Positions 40,016 through 47,748 of a stretch of 64,000 bases of DNA are shown in pieces. Position numbers and translations under genes: made by a program. The notes beneath the pieces were generated by a model. It was not told the DNA's origin, ran no database searches, and saw only the letters and a program-made list of their open reading frames with translations. Source of the stretch: Cellvibrio zantedeschiae (GTDB lineage: Bacteria > Pseudomonadota > Gammaproteobacteria > Pseudomonadales > Cellvibrionaceae); contig NZ_BMYZ01000002.1 of assembly GCF_014652535.1 (NCBI RefSeq), forward strand, positions 372,001 to 436,000, written 5' to 3'. Each line of letters starts with the position of its first letter. The first letter of the stretch is position 1.

Positions 40016-40050
40016 TTGACCTCTGTATTTAAGTGTGTATACTGTGTATA
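40016..40050 (+). promoter_or_regulatory. Leaderless promoter with overlapping operator for the GntR/ABC operon
   Basis: TTGACC (40016-40021) and TATACT (40038-40043) are 16 bp apart. The expected start of transcription is at or next to the A of the ATG at 40050, so the mRNA would be leaderless. TATAC-TGT-GTATA (40038-40050) is a perfect inverted repeat over the -10 box and start codon, a likely binding site for the YtrA-type repressor encoded just after it. Confidence 0.6.
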
Positions 40051-40415
40051 TGAAATTTGGATTCCTATTCTCCCAAACCGACACCCGGCCCATGTATCAA
40101 CAGATCATGGAGCAGATTACGCAGCGAGTTGCTGTGGGCGATTGGCCGCCTGGAACTCCCTTGCCGTCCATTCGGGAGCTGGCGATAGATACTAAAGTCA
40201 GCATCATTACGGTTAAGCGAGCCTATCTGGAGTTGGAGCGGGAAGGAGTGATTGCTACTCAGCAAGGTAAAGGTTGTTGGGTAAAAGATTCTCTCGATAT
40301 GAATGCGCTACAGCGGGAGGAGTTAATTCAGCACGTGCAGCAAGCCGGCAAATTGGCGAAGTCGCTTTCCATAACGGAAGACGAATTGGCGCAAATGATA
40401 AAAAAATATCTTTAA
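40050..40415 (+). CDS. GntR family regulator, YtrA subfamily
   Basis: A 121-residue regulator with an N-terminal winged helix (PMYQQIMEQITQRVAVGDWP, then LPSIRELAIDTKVSIITVKRAYLEL) and only a short C-terminal dimerisation helix pair. That is the YtrA form, which usually controls an adjacent ABC transporter. No Shine-Dalgarno sequence precedes the ATG at 40050, fitting a leaderless message. The in-frame GTG at 40035 would lie upstream of the expected transcript. The next gene starts after 15 bp. Confidence 0.9.
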   Translation: MKFGFLFSQTDTRPMYQQIMEQITQRVAVGDWPPGTPLPSIRELAIDTKVSIITVKRAYLELEREGVIATQQGKGCWVKDSLDMNALQREELIQHVQQAGKLAKSLSITEDELAQMIKKYL

Positions 40416-40430
40416 CACGGAGTTAAACGC

Positions 40431-41357
40431 ATGAGCTTGTCTGACGCGGCCACACCGCTTGCCATTGAGTGTAAGGGCATCACTAAAAATTATCCGCATT
40501 TTAGGTTGCAGAATGTAGATCTCGCTTTTGAGCAGGGTACGGTAATGGGTTTGGTGGGACCAAACGGAGCGGGCAAGTCGACTATTTTGCGCATTGTGAT
40601 GGGATTAATCGCTCCCGACAGCGGCTCTGTAAACGTATTGGGGCGCACTATGCCCTCGGAGCAATTAAAGGCGAAGCGCGATATAGGTTTTATTGCAGAA
40701 GACATGCGTCTTTATGAAAGTGAGACCATTGAGTTTCACATGAATTTTATTAAATCCATTTTTGATTCCTGGGATGCGGAATACGCAAAACATTTGCTGA
40801 AACGTTTTGATTTAAATAAAGCACAAAAAGTAAAAGGTTTGTCGCACGGGCAGCGCGTTAAGGCAACTTTGTTGCTGGCATTAGCGCGTCGACCCAAACT
40901 GTTGGTATTTGATGAGCCAACCACAGGTTTGGATCCAGCAGTAAGAAAAGAAGTGCTGGATGCAATGATGAATGCGCTTTCCGATGAAACCCATTCAATT
41001 TTATTTTCTTCGCACAATACGCTGGATATAGAACAAATCTCCGATTACATCACGTTTATCTACGGTGGTCAGGTTGTTGAGTCGCGTAACAAAGAAGATT
41101 TTATCGATGGTTGGCGTCGCTTGCGTTTAACAAATATGCACAATAACCGGTTGCCACAACTGCAAAATATTACCGACGTACAACAAAATGGTCGCCTGTG
41201 TACGCTTACGGTAAATAATTACGAAGATTCAATCCCCGAACAGCTCACAAGCGCAGGCTTAATGGTTGATGCAATTGAGCGTCTCACGCTGGAAGAAATA
41301 TTCCTGAGTAATGTTCACCATGCCAAATCAAATAAAAAAATGGAGCTTGCGCGATGA
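40431..41357 (+). CDS. ABC transporter ATP-binding protein
   Basis: A 308-residue ATPase with Walker A GPNGAGKST, signature LSHGQ and Walker B LLVFDEPTTGLDP. The H-loop is in SSHNTLDIEQISDY. It is of the CcmA/BcrA type that works with a separate ABC-2 permease. About 80 extra residues follow the ATPase core. It overlaps the permease gene by 4 bp (ATGA). Under a YtrA-type regulator, export of an envelope-active compound is a reasonable guess. Confidence 0.93.
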   Translation: MSLSDAATPLAIECKGITKNYPHFRLQNVDLAFEQGTVMGLVGPNGAGKSTILRIVMGLIAPDSGSVNVLGRTMPSEQLKAKRDIGFIAEDMRLYESETIEFHMNFIKSIFDSWDAEYAKHLLKRFDLNKAQKVKGLSHGQRVKATLLLALARRPKLLVFDEPTTGLDPAVRKEVLDAMMNALSDETHSILFSSHNTLDIEQISDYITFIYGGQVVESRNKEDFIDGWRRLRLTNMHNNRLPQLQNITDVQQNGRLCTLTVNNYEDSIPEQLTSAGLMVDAIERLTLEEIFLSNVHHAKSNKKMELAR

Positions 41358-42043
41358 GTACTTCAATAATACCCCAGCTCGTCATCAAGGATTTGTTGAT
41401 AACACGAAAAATTATTTTAATTTTTTGTGCAATAAATATCTTATTCATTGCAATTGTTGGTGTGCTCTTCGGGCGCGTCCCCAACTGGGCTTTTGTTAAT
41501 CTTGCTTTTGTCTTGTTGGTGGCGCCGCTTTTTACCTGCGGGATGGTGCTAGTTTTCAGAACAATCGTAATGGAAAAAGTAAAAGCTACACAGCCGTTTA
41601 TTATGAGCCTTCCTGTTACTGTCAAAGAATTTACTGCGGCAAAATTATGGGTAAATCTTCCAATATTTTGCGCGCTCTGGGTTTTAAGCTGTGGTGTAAC
41701 CTTTTACTTTGCTTTTTGGCTGGGTGTTTTTCCTTATGGAACACTGCCTTTTGTCACAATGATATTTCTGGGTGCTTTGCTAGCGTACATCTGTATTCTC
41801 AGTGCCAGTCTGATATTTCAGTCCCACGGTATTACGATTATTTCAATACTATTATTTGAATTAGCTACGTCCGCATATTTATGGATTCTTGTATACCTTA
41901 AACCCATTGCAAATCATATTTATGGCCCGGTTAGTGTATGGAACTCAACGGCTATTACGGTAATAGCTTCACAAATCTTCGCGGCGATATTCGTGATATT
42001 AATGACAATATACATACAAAATAAAAAGCGTGATTTCATTTAG
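41354..42043 (+). CDS. ABC-2 type transporter permease
   Basis: A 229-residue membrane protein with six hydrophobic helices and a Lys/Arg tail. The cytoplasmic segment VMEKVKATQPFIMSLPVTVKEF is the usual ABC-2 hinge between helices 2 and 3. It is the membrane partner of the ATPase just upstream, which it overlaps by 4 bp. The substrate is unknown. Confidence 0.85.
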   Translation: MSTSIIPQLVIKDLLITRKIILIFCAINILFIAIVGVLFGRVPNWAFVNLAFVLLVAPLFTCGMVLVFRTIVMEKVKATQPFIMSLPVTVKEFTAAKLWVNLPIFCALWVLSCGVTFYFAFWLGVFPYGTLPFVTMIFLGALLAYICILSASLIFQSHGITIISILLFELATSAYLWILVYLKPIANHIYGPVSVWNSTAITVIASQIFAAIFVILMTIYIQNKKRDFI

Positions 42044-42057
42044 TAAGCGTGAAAACT

Positions 42058-42921
42058 ATGAATAGGCGAATTTGTTTACTCTTACTTGTGCCGCTTCTTT
42101 TTATAAAAGATGTAACTGCCTGCACAATTTTTACGGCAGTACAAGGTAAGACAGTTTTATTCGCTGCCAACGAAGATCAAACCTCTAACAACTCCTACCT
42201 GATTGTAGACCCAACAGGAAAATACGGTGTTGTATTTTTTGCAACCCCAACCGATGATTTGCCATTGGTTATGCAAATGGGTATTAATGAAAAGGGGCTG
42301 AGTTACAGCATAAACGCCATTGCGAGCGAAGATCTAAGTCGCGCGCCCAATGCCATTCCGCAAAAAGAATGGGCACTGGTGGCGTTGATGCGTGAATCAA
42401 GCACGGTCAAGGAATTGCTGGATAAATTTTTTGCTTACGATTGGGGAAATTCCATCGCATACCAAATCCATCTTGCTGATAGTACTGGCGATGCCGCCGT
42501 CATTCATCCGGGTGATGATGGAAAACTTACTTATACTTCTATAGATAAAAGTAAAGGCTACCTTGTTTCAGCTAATTTTAATGTGCGTGATGCGGGGCTT
42601 AAAAAATATTTACCCGGTAGGTACAAAGCTGCAGACAATGAATTAAAAAAATTATCTGGCGAGAATGCTCTTACACAAGCGTACATGACATCTATATTGG
42701 ATAAAACTCATCAGAGCGGCGGCTGGATTGTTCCTTTCAGATCTATTTTTTCCGTCGTATTTGATTTGCATACACTAGATATCACCTTGTATTACGAGAG
42801 TAAATTCGACAAACCATACAAGCTCAATGTTCACTCAGAACTTGCAAAGGTTCAGGGAAATATCCATGAGCGAAAAATAATTCCCTTGCCAGATGTTCTG
42901 GCGTCACTTGAAAAGCACTAG
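42058..42921 (+). CDS. Choloylglycine hydrolase family Ntn amidase (exported)
   Basis: A signal peptide (MNRRICLLLLVPLLFIKDVTA) is followed directly by CTIFTAVQGKTVLFAANEDQ. The Cys after the signal is the N-terminal nucleophile, and the Asn/Asp pattern behind it fits the Ntn fold. The family holds bile salt hydrolases, penicillin V acylases and Gram-negative acyl-homoserine-lactone acylases. The substrate here is open. A GTG at 42049 is in frame; I prefer the ATG at 42058. It lies 14 bp after the permease and 4 bp before the beta-lactamase-like gene. Confidence 0.85.
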   Translation: MNRRICLLLLVPLLFIKDVTACTIFTAVQGKTVLFAANEDQTSNNSYLIVDPTGKYGVVFFATPTDDLPLVMQMGINEKGLSYSINAIASEDLSRAPNAIPQKEWALVALMRESSTVKELLDKFFAYDWGNSIAYQIHLADSTGDAAVIHPGDDGKLTYTSIDKSKGYLVSANFNVRDAGLKKYLPGRYKAADNELKKLSGENALTQAYMTSILDKTHQSGGWIVPFRSIFSVVFDLHTLDITLYYESKFDKPYKLNVHSELAKVQGNIHERKIIPLPDVLASLEKH

Positions 42922-42925
42922 TTAG

Positions 42926-43984
42926 ATGGCTTCGCACACTCGAAAAACATCTGCATTTATTAATAGTCTTCGCATAATCATGCCCATTATTGCCATTGTC
43001 TGTTTGATCCTATTTGTGCCCTGGCTTGCAGGTTGCGCTTATCTGTCGCCCTTGCCAGATACGGTTCAGGAGCAGGTTGATAAGGCAGTAAATTATGATT
43101 TGGATGGCGTTATTGTGTATGTAGATAAAAAAGGCCAAGCTCCTCAGTTTTATTCTGCGGGTTGGAAAAATAGAGAAAATAAAATACCTGCAGACCCGCA
43201 CGCGTTGTTCAAAATTGCTAGCATCAGCAAGTTATACATAGCCGCCGCTGCGGCAAAACTTGTGAGCAGTAAAAGCCTGGCCTTGGATAAAACTCTGGCG
43301 GATTATTTGCCAGAATTGAAAGGGCGAATTCAAAACGCAGATAAGATTACGTTAAAAATGATGCTACAGCATCGCAGTGGTATTCCTAATTATATTGATG
43401 ATCCAAAATTTCCGTGGGCTAATTTGCCAAGGGATGTGGATGGATTACTAAAATATGGTTTAGATAAGCCTGCTGATTTCAATCCTGATAGCCGTTATAA
43501 ATATTCCAATACCAATTATTTATTAATCGGCATGATTTTGGATAAGGTCTTGGGTTATAGCCACCACCAATATATTAAAAATGAAATTCTCGATCCGCTT
43601 AAATTAACACACACCTTTAGTTTGTTAAGCGAGGTGGATCTGAAGGATGTGGTTAGCGGTTATTTTATTGGTTATGTACCTGATTTAAAGACTGCAAATC
43701 ATATAGGTGCTGGCGGTTCCATGATAGCGACAGCGCAGGATGTGGGAATTTTTTTGCGAGCGCTAAATGATGGTTCACTGCTTAATAAGGAAGAGCAAAA
43801 AATTTACTCTTCTATCTATGTATATGAACACACAGGGTTGTTACCAGGCTATTCGAGTATCGCGCGCTATCACAAAGATATTGATACGGTCGTAATCCAG
43901 TTTGTGAATACCAGTGGCGGAAATTCCTGGATGATAACGGAGATAATTTATAATCGTATTATTCGGATTCTACATCAACATTAA
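42926..43984 (+). CDS. Beta-lactamase-fold serine hydrolase, predicted lipoprotein
   Basis: A 352-residue class C beta-lactamase/DD-peptidase family protein. The SxxK motif is SISK in FKIASISKLYIAAAAAKL, the YxN motif is YSN, and the third motif is HTG in YEHTGLLPGYSS. The N-terminal membrane segment ends in WLAGC, a good lipobox, so it is likely anchored to a membrane facing the periplasm. It could be an esterase, peptidase or lactamase. It is the last gene of the GntR operon. Confidence 0.88.
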   Translation: MASHTRKTSAFINSLRIIMPIIAIVCLILFVPWLAGCAYLSPLPDTVQEQVDKAVNYDLDGVIVYVDKKGQAPQFYSAGWKNRENKIPADPHALFKIASISKLYIAAAAAKLVSSKSLALDKTLADYLPELKGRIQNADKITLKMMLQHRSGIPNYIDDPKFPWANLPRDVDGLLKYGLDKPADFNPDSRYKYSNTNYLLIGMILDKVLGYSHHQYIKNEILDPLKLTHTFSLLSEVDLKDVVSGYFIGYVPDLKTANHIGAGGSMIATAQDVGIFLRALNDGSLLNKEEQKIYSSIYVYEHTGLLPGYSSIARYHKDIDTVVIQFVNTSGGNSWMITEIIYNRIIRILHQH

Positions 43985-44008
43985 TTTTTTCTAATTGATT
44001 CGAATGAC

Positions 44009-44035
44009 TAGCTCGCCTGTTAATCAGACGAGCTA
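44009..44035. terminator. Hairpin between converging genes
   Basis: TAGCTCG (44009-44015) and CGAGCTA (44029-44035) pair, with an inner CTG/CAG extension. There is no good T-tract. It sits between the end of the GntR operon and the converging small gene, so it may end both transcripts. Confidence 0.55.
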
Positions 44036-44047
44036 AGTTGCAATTAG

Positions 44048-44305
44048 TTAATGGAGCATATGTGGGTGACGTAGCTTAATTCCACGTTGCAGTAAGGCAT
44101 CAATTTGGGGTTGGTTCAGTTCCATTAAAAAAGCGTGATAAGCGCTACGCACTTTTCTATCTGGAACTAAAGCGCTGCTTTGAATTAAATCCAAAATTCC
44201 ATTTTCCTCAGCAAGCCTGTGGCGTTCACCGGTGTAGTGATAGTACTGGCTGCCCAATCGCTGTAAACGAAAAATTGCGGTTTGTGAAAAAATTAACGCG
44301 TTCAT
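44048..44305 (-). CDS. Small hypothetical protein
   Basis: An 85-residue soluble protein with mixed charge, starting MNALIFSQTAIFRLQRLGSQ. GAGGAA lies 5 bp before the ATG, supporting it as a real gene. Its middle (PDRKVRSAYHAFLMELNQPQ) looks helical. I do not recognise a family. It is followed by a convergent hairpin. Confidence 0.55.
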   Translation of the reverse strand: MNALIFSQTAIFRLQRLGSQYYHYTGERHRLAEENGILDLIQSSALVPDRKVRSAYHAFLMELNQPQIDALLQRGIKLRHPHMLH

Positions 44306-44444
44306 AGAAGTTCCTCTGACGTTAAAAATCTTACTTAGCCGCCGCGATTCTATAAAACGTTTATAATATGTTCCGTTCCCAAGCGCACATATAAAAAATA
44401 ATTGCGCAAAAAAATAGTGAAGATTAAGGCGTCAGTTTTCAATA

Positions 44445-44666
44445 TTAATGAACTGGGCGGCCCAATTGTTTTAGAGCGGTAAGGCGCGCAACATAACTTA
44501 TTTTAAAAATGGCAGCCATAATTACAAAAAGAATGTGAAGGAATACCAGCATTGGTATGGCGAATCCCAAATCTATACCGTAGATCAAGTAAATCACAAT
44601 CAAAGAAATAATTAATGTAGCAGCCATGCTCCGATGCGCGATGTTTAGTAGGGCGGAGGGCTTCAT
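44445..44666 (-). CDS. Small two-helix membrane protein
   Basis: A 73-residue protein with two hydrophobic helices (about residues 15-35 and 37-58) and a basic tail. AGGAG stands 6 bp before the ATG. No family is recognised. It is transcribed away from the YgaP-like gene at 44905. Confidence 0.6.
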   Translation of the reverse strand: MKPSALLNIAHRSMAATLIISLIVIYLIYGIDLGFAIPMLVFLHILFVIMAAIFKISYVARLTALKQLGRPVH

Positions 44667-44904
44667 TGAATTCTCCTGTAGTTGCAGGTAAATTTGAATC
44701 TAAAGTCGCGTTACAAATTGAGCTGTTCAAGTTTGTGACTATGTTGATTACTTAAAGTTTTAGCGCACCCTATTGTCGCCTCATTACATTTTTTCCAATA
44801 AAATATGTTAATGTGCGAACAGACAGTTGATCAGTATTCAAATATTTTTCAAAGCTTAATGGAATATTCCTGTTTATTAACGTCTTCCGCTTTGGAGAAT
44901 GATT

Positions 44905-45273
44905 ATGCAATTGCCACAGACTAATCGCCGGGTGTCAGAAAATACCTCACCAAGTGTTAATGCAAAAATTCAACAAGAGATTGCTAAGTCAGTACAATTT
45001 TACCGCGTCAACCCGCAGCTAATTTCCGAGCGTTTGGATGAGCTTGATAATGAGTGGGATATTGAAAGGGTGCTCGAAACTAATGCCTCCAGTTTAATTG
45101 TTGCAAGTAGTCTTCTAGGCGTTGTCGCGAGCAGAAAATTTTTCGCTGTACCATTCGTGGTTGGTGCTTTTCTATTGCAGCATGCCTTGCAGGGCTGGTG
45201 CCCACCGCTGCCAATTTACGTCGATTGGGTTATCGCACAACGAATGAAATTCAGCAGGAGCGTAGCGCATTAA
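44905..45273 (+). CDS. DUF2892/YgaP-like membrane protein
   Basis: A 122-residue protein with a helical N-terminal half and a hydrophobic hairpin (SLIVASSLLGVVASRKFFAV then VVGAFLLQHALQGWCPP). The LQGWCPPLPI motif is typical of the inner-membrane DUF2892 group that is also fused to rhodanese in YgaP. An ATG at 44899 is also in frame. GGAG lies 7 bp before 44905, which decides the start. The role is unknown. Confidence 0.72.
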   Translation: MQLPQTNRRVSENTSPSVNAKIQQEIAKSVQFYRVNPQLISERLDELDNEWDIERVLETNASSLIVASSLLGVVASRKFFAVPFVVGAFLLQHALQGWCPPLPIYVDWVIAQRMKFSRSVAH

Positions 45274-45373
45274 AATGCATTCCTCGTAGTTCGCTTTCGC
45301 ATTAATAGTCTGTTGTGGCTTGGCAACTTTTAATTACATCCGTTAACCTTAATTTTTAAAATGGAGAGCAGAC

Positions 45374-45868
45374 ATGGCAACCCCAGCTAAAAACACAATT
45401 TGCCTTTGGTTCAATAACGACGCTGAAGAAGCTGCCCGTTTTTACGCCGAGACTTTTCCAAACTCGTCAGTAGGTACGCTGTATTACGCCCCGGGCGATT
45501 ATCCATCAGGGCAGAAGGGCAATCTTTTGACGGTTGAATTTACCGTGCTGGGTATCCCGTGTATTGGGCTTAACGGTGGCCCCATATTCAAGCACAGCGA
45601 AGCATTTTCATTCCAGGTAGCAACTAATGATCAAGCTGAAACTGATCGTTACTGGAATGCAATTGTTAGCAATGGCGGCCAAGAAAGTGAATGCGGTTGG
45701 TGTAAAGATAAGTGGGGTATTTCCTGGCAAATCACACCTGTTGCATTGATTGAAGCTATAAGTGATCCCGACCCTGCAGTAGCAAAGCGTGCCTTTGATG
45801 CAATGATGCAAATGGCAAAAATTGATATCGCTAAAATTGAGGCTGCACGCAAGGATTCCAATCAATAG
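45374..45868 (+). CDS. VOC superfamily protein (PhnB/YjdN-like)
   Basis: A 164-residue glyoxalase/dioxygenase-fold protein of the PhnB type. Typical segments are TICLWFNNDAEEAARFYAET, FPNSSVGTLYYAPGDYP and ESECGWCKDKWGISWQITP. The enzyme activity of this subgroup is mostly unknown. GGAGA lies upstream of the ATG. It stands just before the ECF41 sigma factor, and such proteins often travel with ECF sigma genes. Confidence 0.88.
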   Translation: MATPAKNTICLWFNNDAEEAARFYAETFPNSSVGTLYYAPGDYPSGQKGNLLTVEFTVLGIPCIGLNGGPIFKHSEAFSFQVATNDQAETDRYWNAIVSNGGQESECGWCKDKWGISWQITPVALIEAISDPDPAVAKRAFDAMMQMAKIDIAKIEAARKDSNQ

Positions 45869-45924
45869 TGTGAAACTTGCTGATTATTTTATTTACTCAG
45901 ATTTTTAAAATTCTTAGATATTTA

Positions 45925-45951
45925 TGTCACAAATACCAAGGATGTTTCGTC
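45925..45951 (+). promoter_or_regulatory. ECF41-type promoter of the sigma factor gene
   Basis: TGTCACA (45925-45931) and CGTC (45948-45951) are exactly 16 bp apart, matching the published ECF41 promoter pattern TGTCACA-N16-CGTC. It lies 45 bp before the sigma gene, implying autoregulation. Confidence 0.8.
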
Positions 45952-45996
45952 TCCAAAAAGATATTATTAGTTTTATAAGAATTTGGAGATTAAGTG

Positions 45997-46917
45997 ATGT
46001 TGACCCTTCCCGAGCGCGCCCTGCGCTATGATCGCGAACACTCGCGCAACCTGCGCGCCTTGGCTTATCGCATGCTCGGCTCGCGCAGTGAAGCCGAAGA
46101 TATAGTACAAGAGGCCTGGCTGCGCTGGGCTGAGGTTGATGAAACCTTAATCCAACATGCGGGGGCATATCTTTCACGTTTAGTAACTAACTTGTGTTTG
46201 GATAAATTGAAATCAGCCTCTGCCCGGCGCGAGCAATATGTCGGTGTCTGGCTACCTGAACCATTGTTGGATCAAGAGTTAGGTTGGTCGCTTGGCCCAG
46301 AGGAGCGGGCCGAGTTTGCGCATGATGTATCTGTAGCTTTTATGCTTGCATTGGAACGACTCTCGCCCTTGGAGCGCGCCGCTTTTTTATTGCATGATGT
46401 GTTTGATTTGGATTTTGAGGAGATAGGAAAGCGGCTGGAACGTAGCCCATCTGCGTGTAGACAATTGTCCAGCCGAGCGCGCAATCATGTTAAAGCCGAT
46501 TATGCTCGTCGCGAAGTAAAGGCAGAAGAGAGTGAGCGATTGTTTGCTGCTTTTAACGATGCGGTGCGCAATCTGGATTTGGATGCGTTTGCAAATATAT
46601 TGAGCGAAGATGCGATTATGCTTTCAGACGGAGGAGGTAAAGTTAACGCTGTACCTTATCCATTAAAAGGCCGTGAATTGGTCGCAAAAACATTTATTGG
46701 TTTCGCCAAGTTGCCCACCAGCCGCACGTGGCATATTGAACCAGCGCGTATCAATGGGTTACCTGGTTGCTTGATTCTGGATAGTGCAACAGGTCACTTG
46801 GTACAAACGGTAACCTTATCGCTTTCTGCAAATGAACCGGGCCGAATAGATGCTATTTATATCCAGCGCAACCCGGATAAGCTTCAAAGCGTATTAGCTG
46901 CTTTGAGGCCCACCTAA
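45997..46917 (+). CDS. sigJ: ECF41 RNA polymerase sigma factor (SigJ-like)
   Basis: An extracytoplasmic-function sigma factor with region 2 (LRALAYRMLGSRSEAEDIVQ) and region 4 (ALERLSPLERAAFLLHDVFD). Instead of an anti-sigma gene, it carries a fused SnoaL-like C-terminal domain of about 110 residues that tunes activity in this group. The group motifs DGGGK (LSDGGGKVNAVPYP) and NPDKL (QRNPDKLQSVL) are both present. A GTG at 45994 is also possible. It is preceded by an ECF41 promoter and followed by its usual partner gene. Confidence 0.93.
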   Translation: MLTLPERALRYDREHSRNLRALAYRMLGSRSEAEDIVQEAWLRWAEVDETLIQHAGAYLSRLVTNLCLDKLKSASARREQYVGVWLPEPLLDQELGWSLGPEERAEFAHDVSVAFMLALERLSPLERAAFLLHDVFDLDFEEIGKRLERSPSACRQLSSRARNHVKADYARREVKAEESERLFAAFNDAVRNLDLDAFANILSEDAIMLSDGGGKVNAVPYPLKGRELVAKTFIGFAKLPTSRTWHIEPARINGLPGCLILDSATGHLVQTVTLSLSANEPGRIDAIYIQRNPDKLQSVLAALRPT

Positions 46918-46944
46918 ATAAAAATTTAAATTTTTTTAAATTTA

Positions 46945-46971
46945 CGTCACAAGGTTTGGTGGTGTCTCGTC
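46945..46971 (+). promoter_or_regulatory. ECF41-type promoter of the carboxymuconolactone decarboxylase gene
   Basis: CGTCACA (46945-46951) and CGTC (46968-46971) are 16 bp apart, one base off the sigma gene's own promoter. It lies 49 bp before the start codon of the downstream gene. Confidence 0.75.
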
Positions 46972-47020
46972 TTAAAGGTGTGATCACAAACAATTTATTC
47001 ACATCTACAGGAAAAGCTTT

Positions 47021-47515
47021 ATGAGTAACACCGCCCAACCTCGCTTAAATTACGCCGCTCAATTGCCTGAGCTTCTGCAAAAACTTCAGGAATTCAGTAT
47101 GGCAATTGTTAAAAGTGGCCACATTGAACCACTCTTGTCGCACTTGGTAGATATTCGCGCATCGCAGCTAAATGGCTGCGCGTTTTGCCTGGATATGCAC
47201 GTCAAAGAGGCCAAGCTACATGGCGAGCGCGAATTGCGTTTGCATCATGTATCCATCTGGAGAGAGTCGCCTTTATTCAATGCCAAAGAGTGCGCCGCGT
47301 TGGCTTTAACAGAAGCCTTAACTCAAATTGCACCCGACGGAATTTCTGATGAGTTGTACGCAAAAGCACGCGAACAATTTGACGAAAAAGAATTAACCGC
47401 TTTGGTATTCCGCATCATGGGCATCAACGCATGGAACCGCGCAAACGTCGCCTTCCGCACAACACCCGGCACGCTCGATAAAATGTTTGGATTGGATAAG
47501 GCAGGGCTTGTTTGA
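47021..47515 (+). CDS. Carboxymuconolactone decarboxylase/AhpD-like protein
   Basis: A 164-residue all-helical protein of the AhpD-like group. The redox motif is CAFC in RASQLNGCAFCLDMHVKEA, followed by ALALTEALTQI and WNRANVAFRTTPG. Such proteins are the standard regulon member of ECF41 sigma factors and may deal with peroxides or reactive organics. The substrate is not known. AGGA precedes the ATG. A terminator follows. Confidence 0.93.
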   Translation: MSNTAQPRLNYAAQLPELLQKLQEFSMAIVKSGHIEPLLSHLVDIRASQLNGCAFCLDMHVKEAKLHGERELRLHHVSIWRESPLFNAKECAALALTEALTQIAPDGISDELYAKAREQFDEKELTALVFRIMGINAWNRANVAFRTTPGTLDKMFGLDKAGLV

Positions 47516-47552
47516 GCTGATGTTTAAATTGAAAGTAAGTCTGAAAAAGAAA

Positions 47553-47585
47553 AAAGCCTGATTGGCATAACCAATCAGGCTTTCT
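47553..47585 (+). terminator. Rho-independent terminator after the ECF41 pair
   Basis: AAAGCCTGATTGG (47553-47565) pairs perfectly with CCAATCAGGCTTT (47571-47583) around a 5-base loop, with T-rich sequence after it. It is the last chromosomal feature before the element. Confidence 0.93.
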
Positions 47586-47591
47586 TGTATA

Positions 47592-47646
47592 TGGTAGCTA
47601 GAGGCGGGATTGAACCGCCGACCCCAGCATTATGAGTGCTGTGCTC
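47592..47646 (-). repeat. Attachment-site copy: 3' part of an elongator tRNA-Met gene
   Basis: Read on the minus strand this is the D-stem 3' strand, the anticodon arm with loop CTCATAA (anticodon CAT), the variable loop GGGTC, the T-arm GGCGG-TTCAATC-CCGCC, the acceptor 3' strand and CCA. The 5' D-stem strand is missing. It is therefore the att copy left when an element enters the 3' end of tRNA-Met. The intact gene should be at the far end. Confidence 0.85.
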
Positions 47647-47711
47647 AAATCAGATTGTCGCTTTTTCTAGTTCCGTTATTTTACAGAACTGCCTCTGTAT
47701 CGCTTTTCCCA

Positions 47712-47727
47712 TCGCATAACTATGCGA
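47712..47727. promoter_or_regulatory. Perfect palindrome between att and integrase
   Basis: TCGCATA-AC-TATGCGA is a 7-2-7 inverted repeat located 66 bp inside the att copy and 22 bp before the integrase stop. It could be a recombinase arm site, an excisionase site or part of a terminator. No T-tract supports the last. Confidence 0.4.
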
Positions 47728-47748
47728 ATCCGTTCTAGGATCACTCAA

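Noticed and set aside
44340-44400. GGAAC-N16-GTT pattern on the minus strand as an EcfG-type promoter
   Set aside because: EcfG belongs to alphaproteobacteria, the match is isolated, and no gene starts at the right distance on that strand.
47592-47672. A complete, functional tRNA-Met gene
   Set aside because: Seven bases at 47666-47672 can pair with six of the seven acceptor bases, but the D-arm 5' strand is missing and the spacing to the anticodon stem is about four bases too long. It is a partial copy only.
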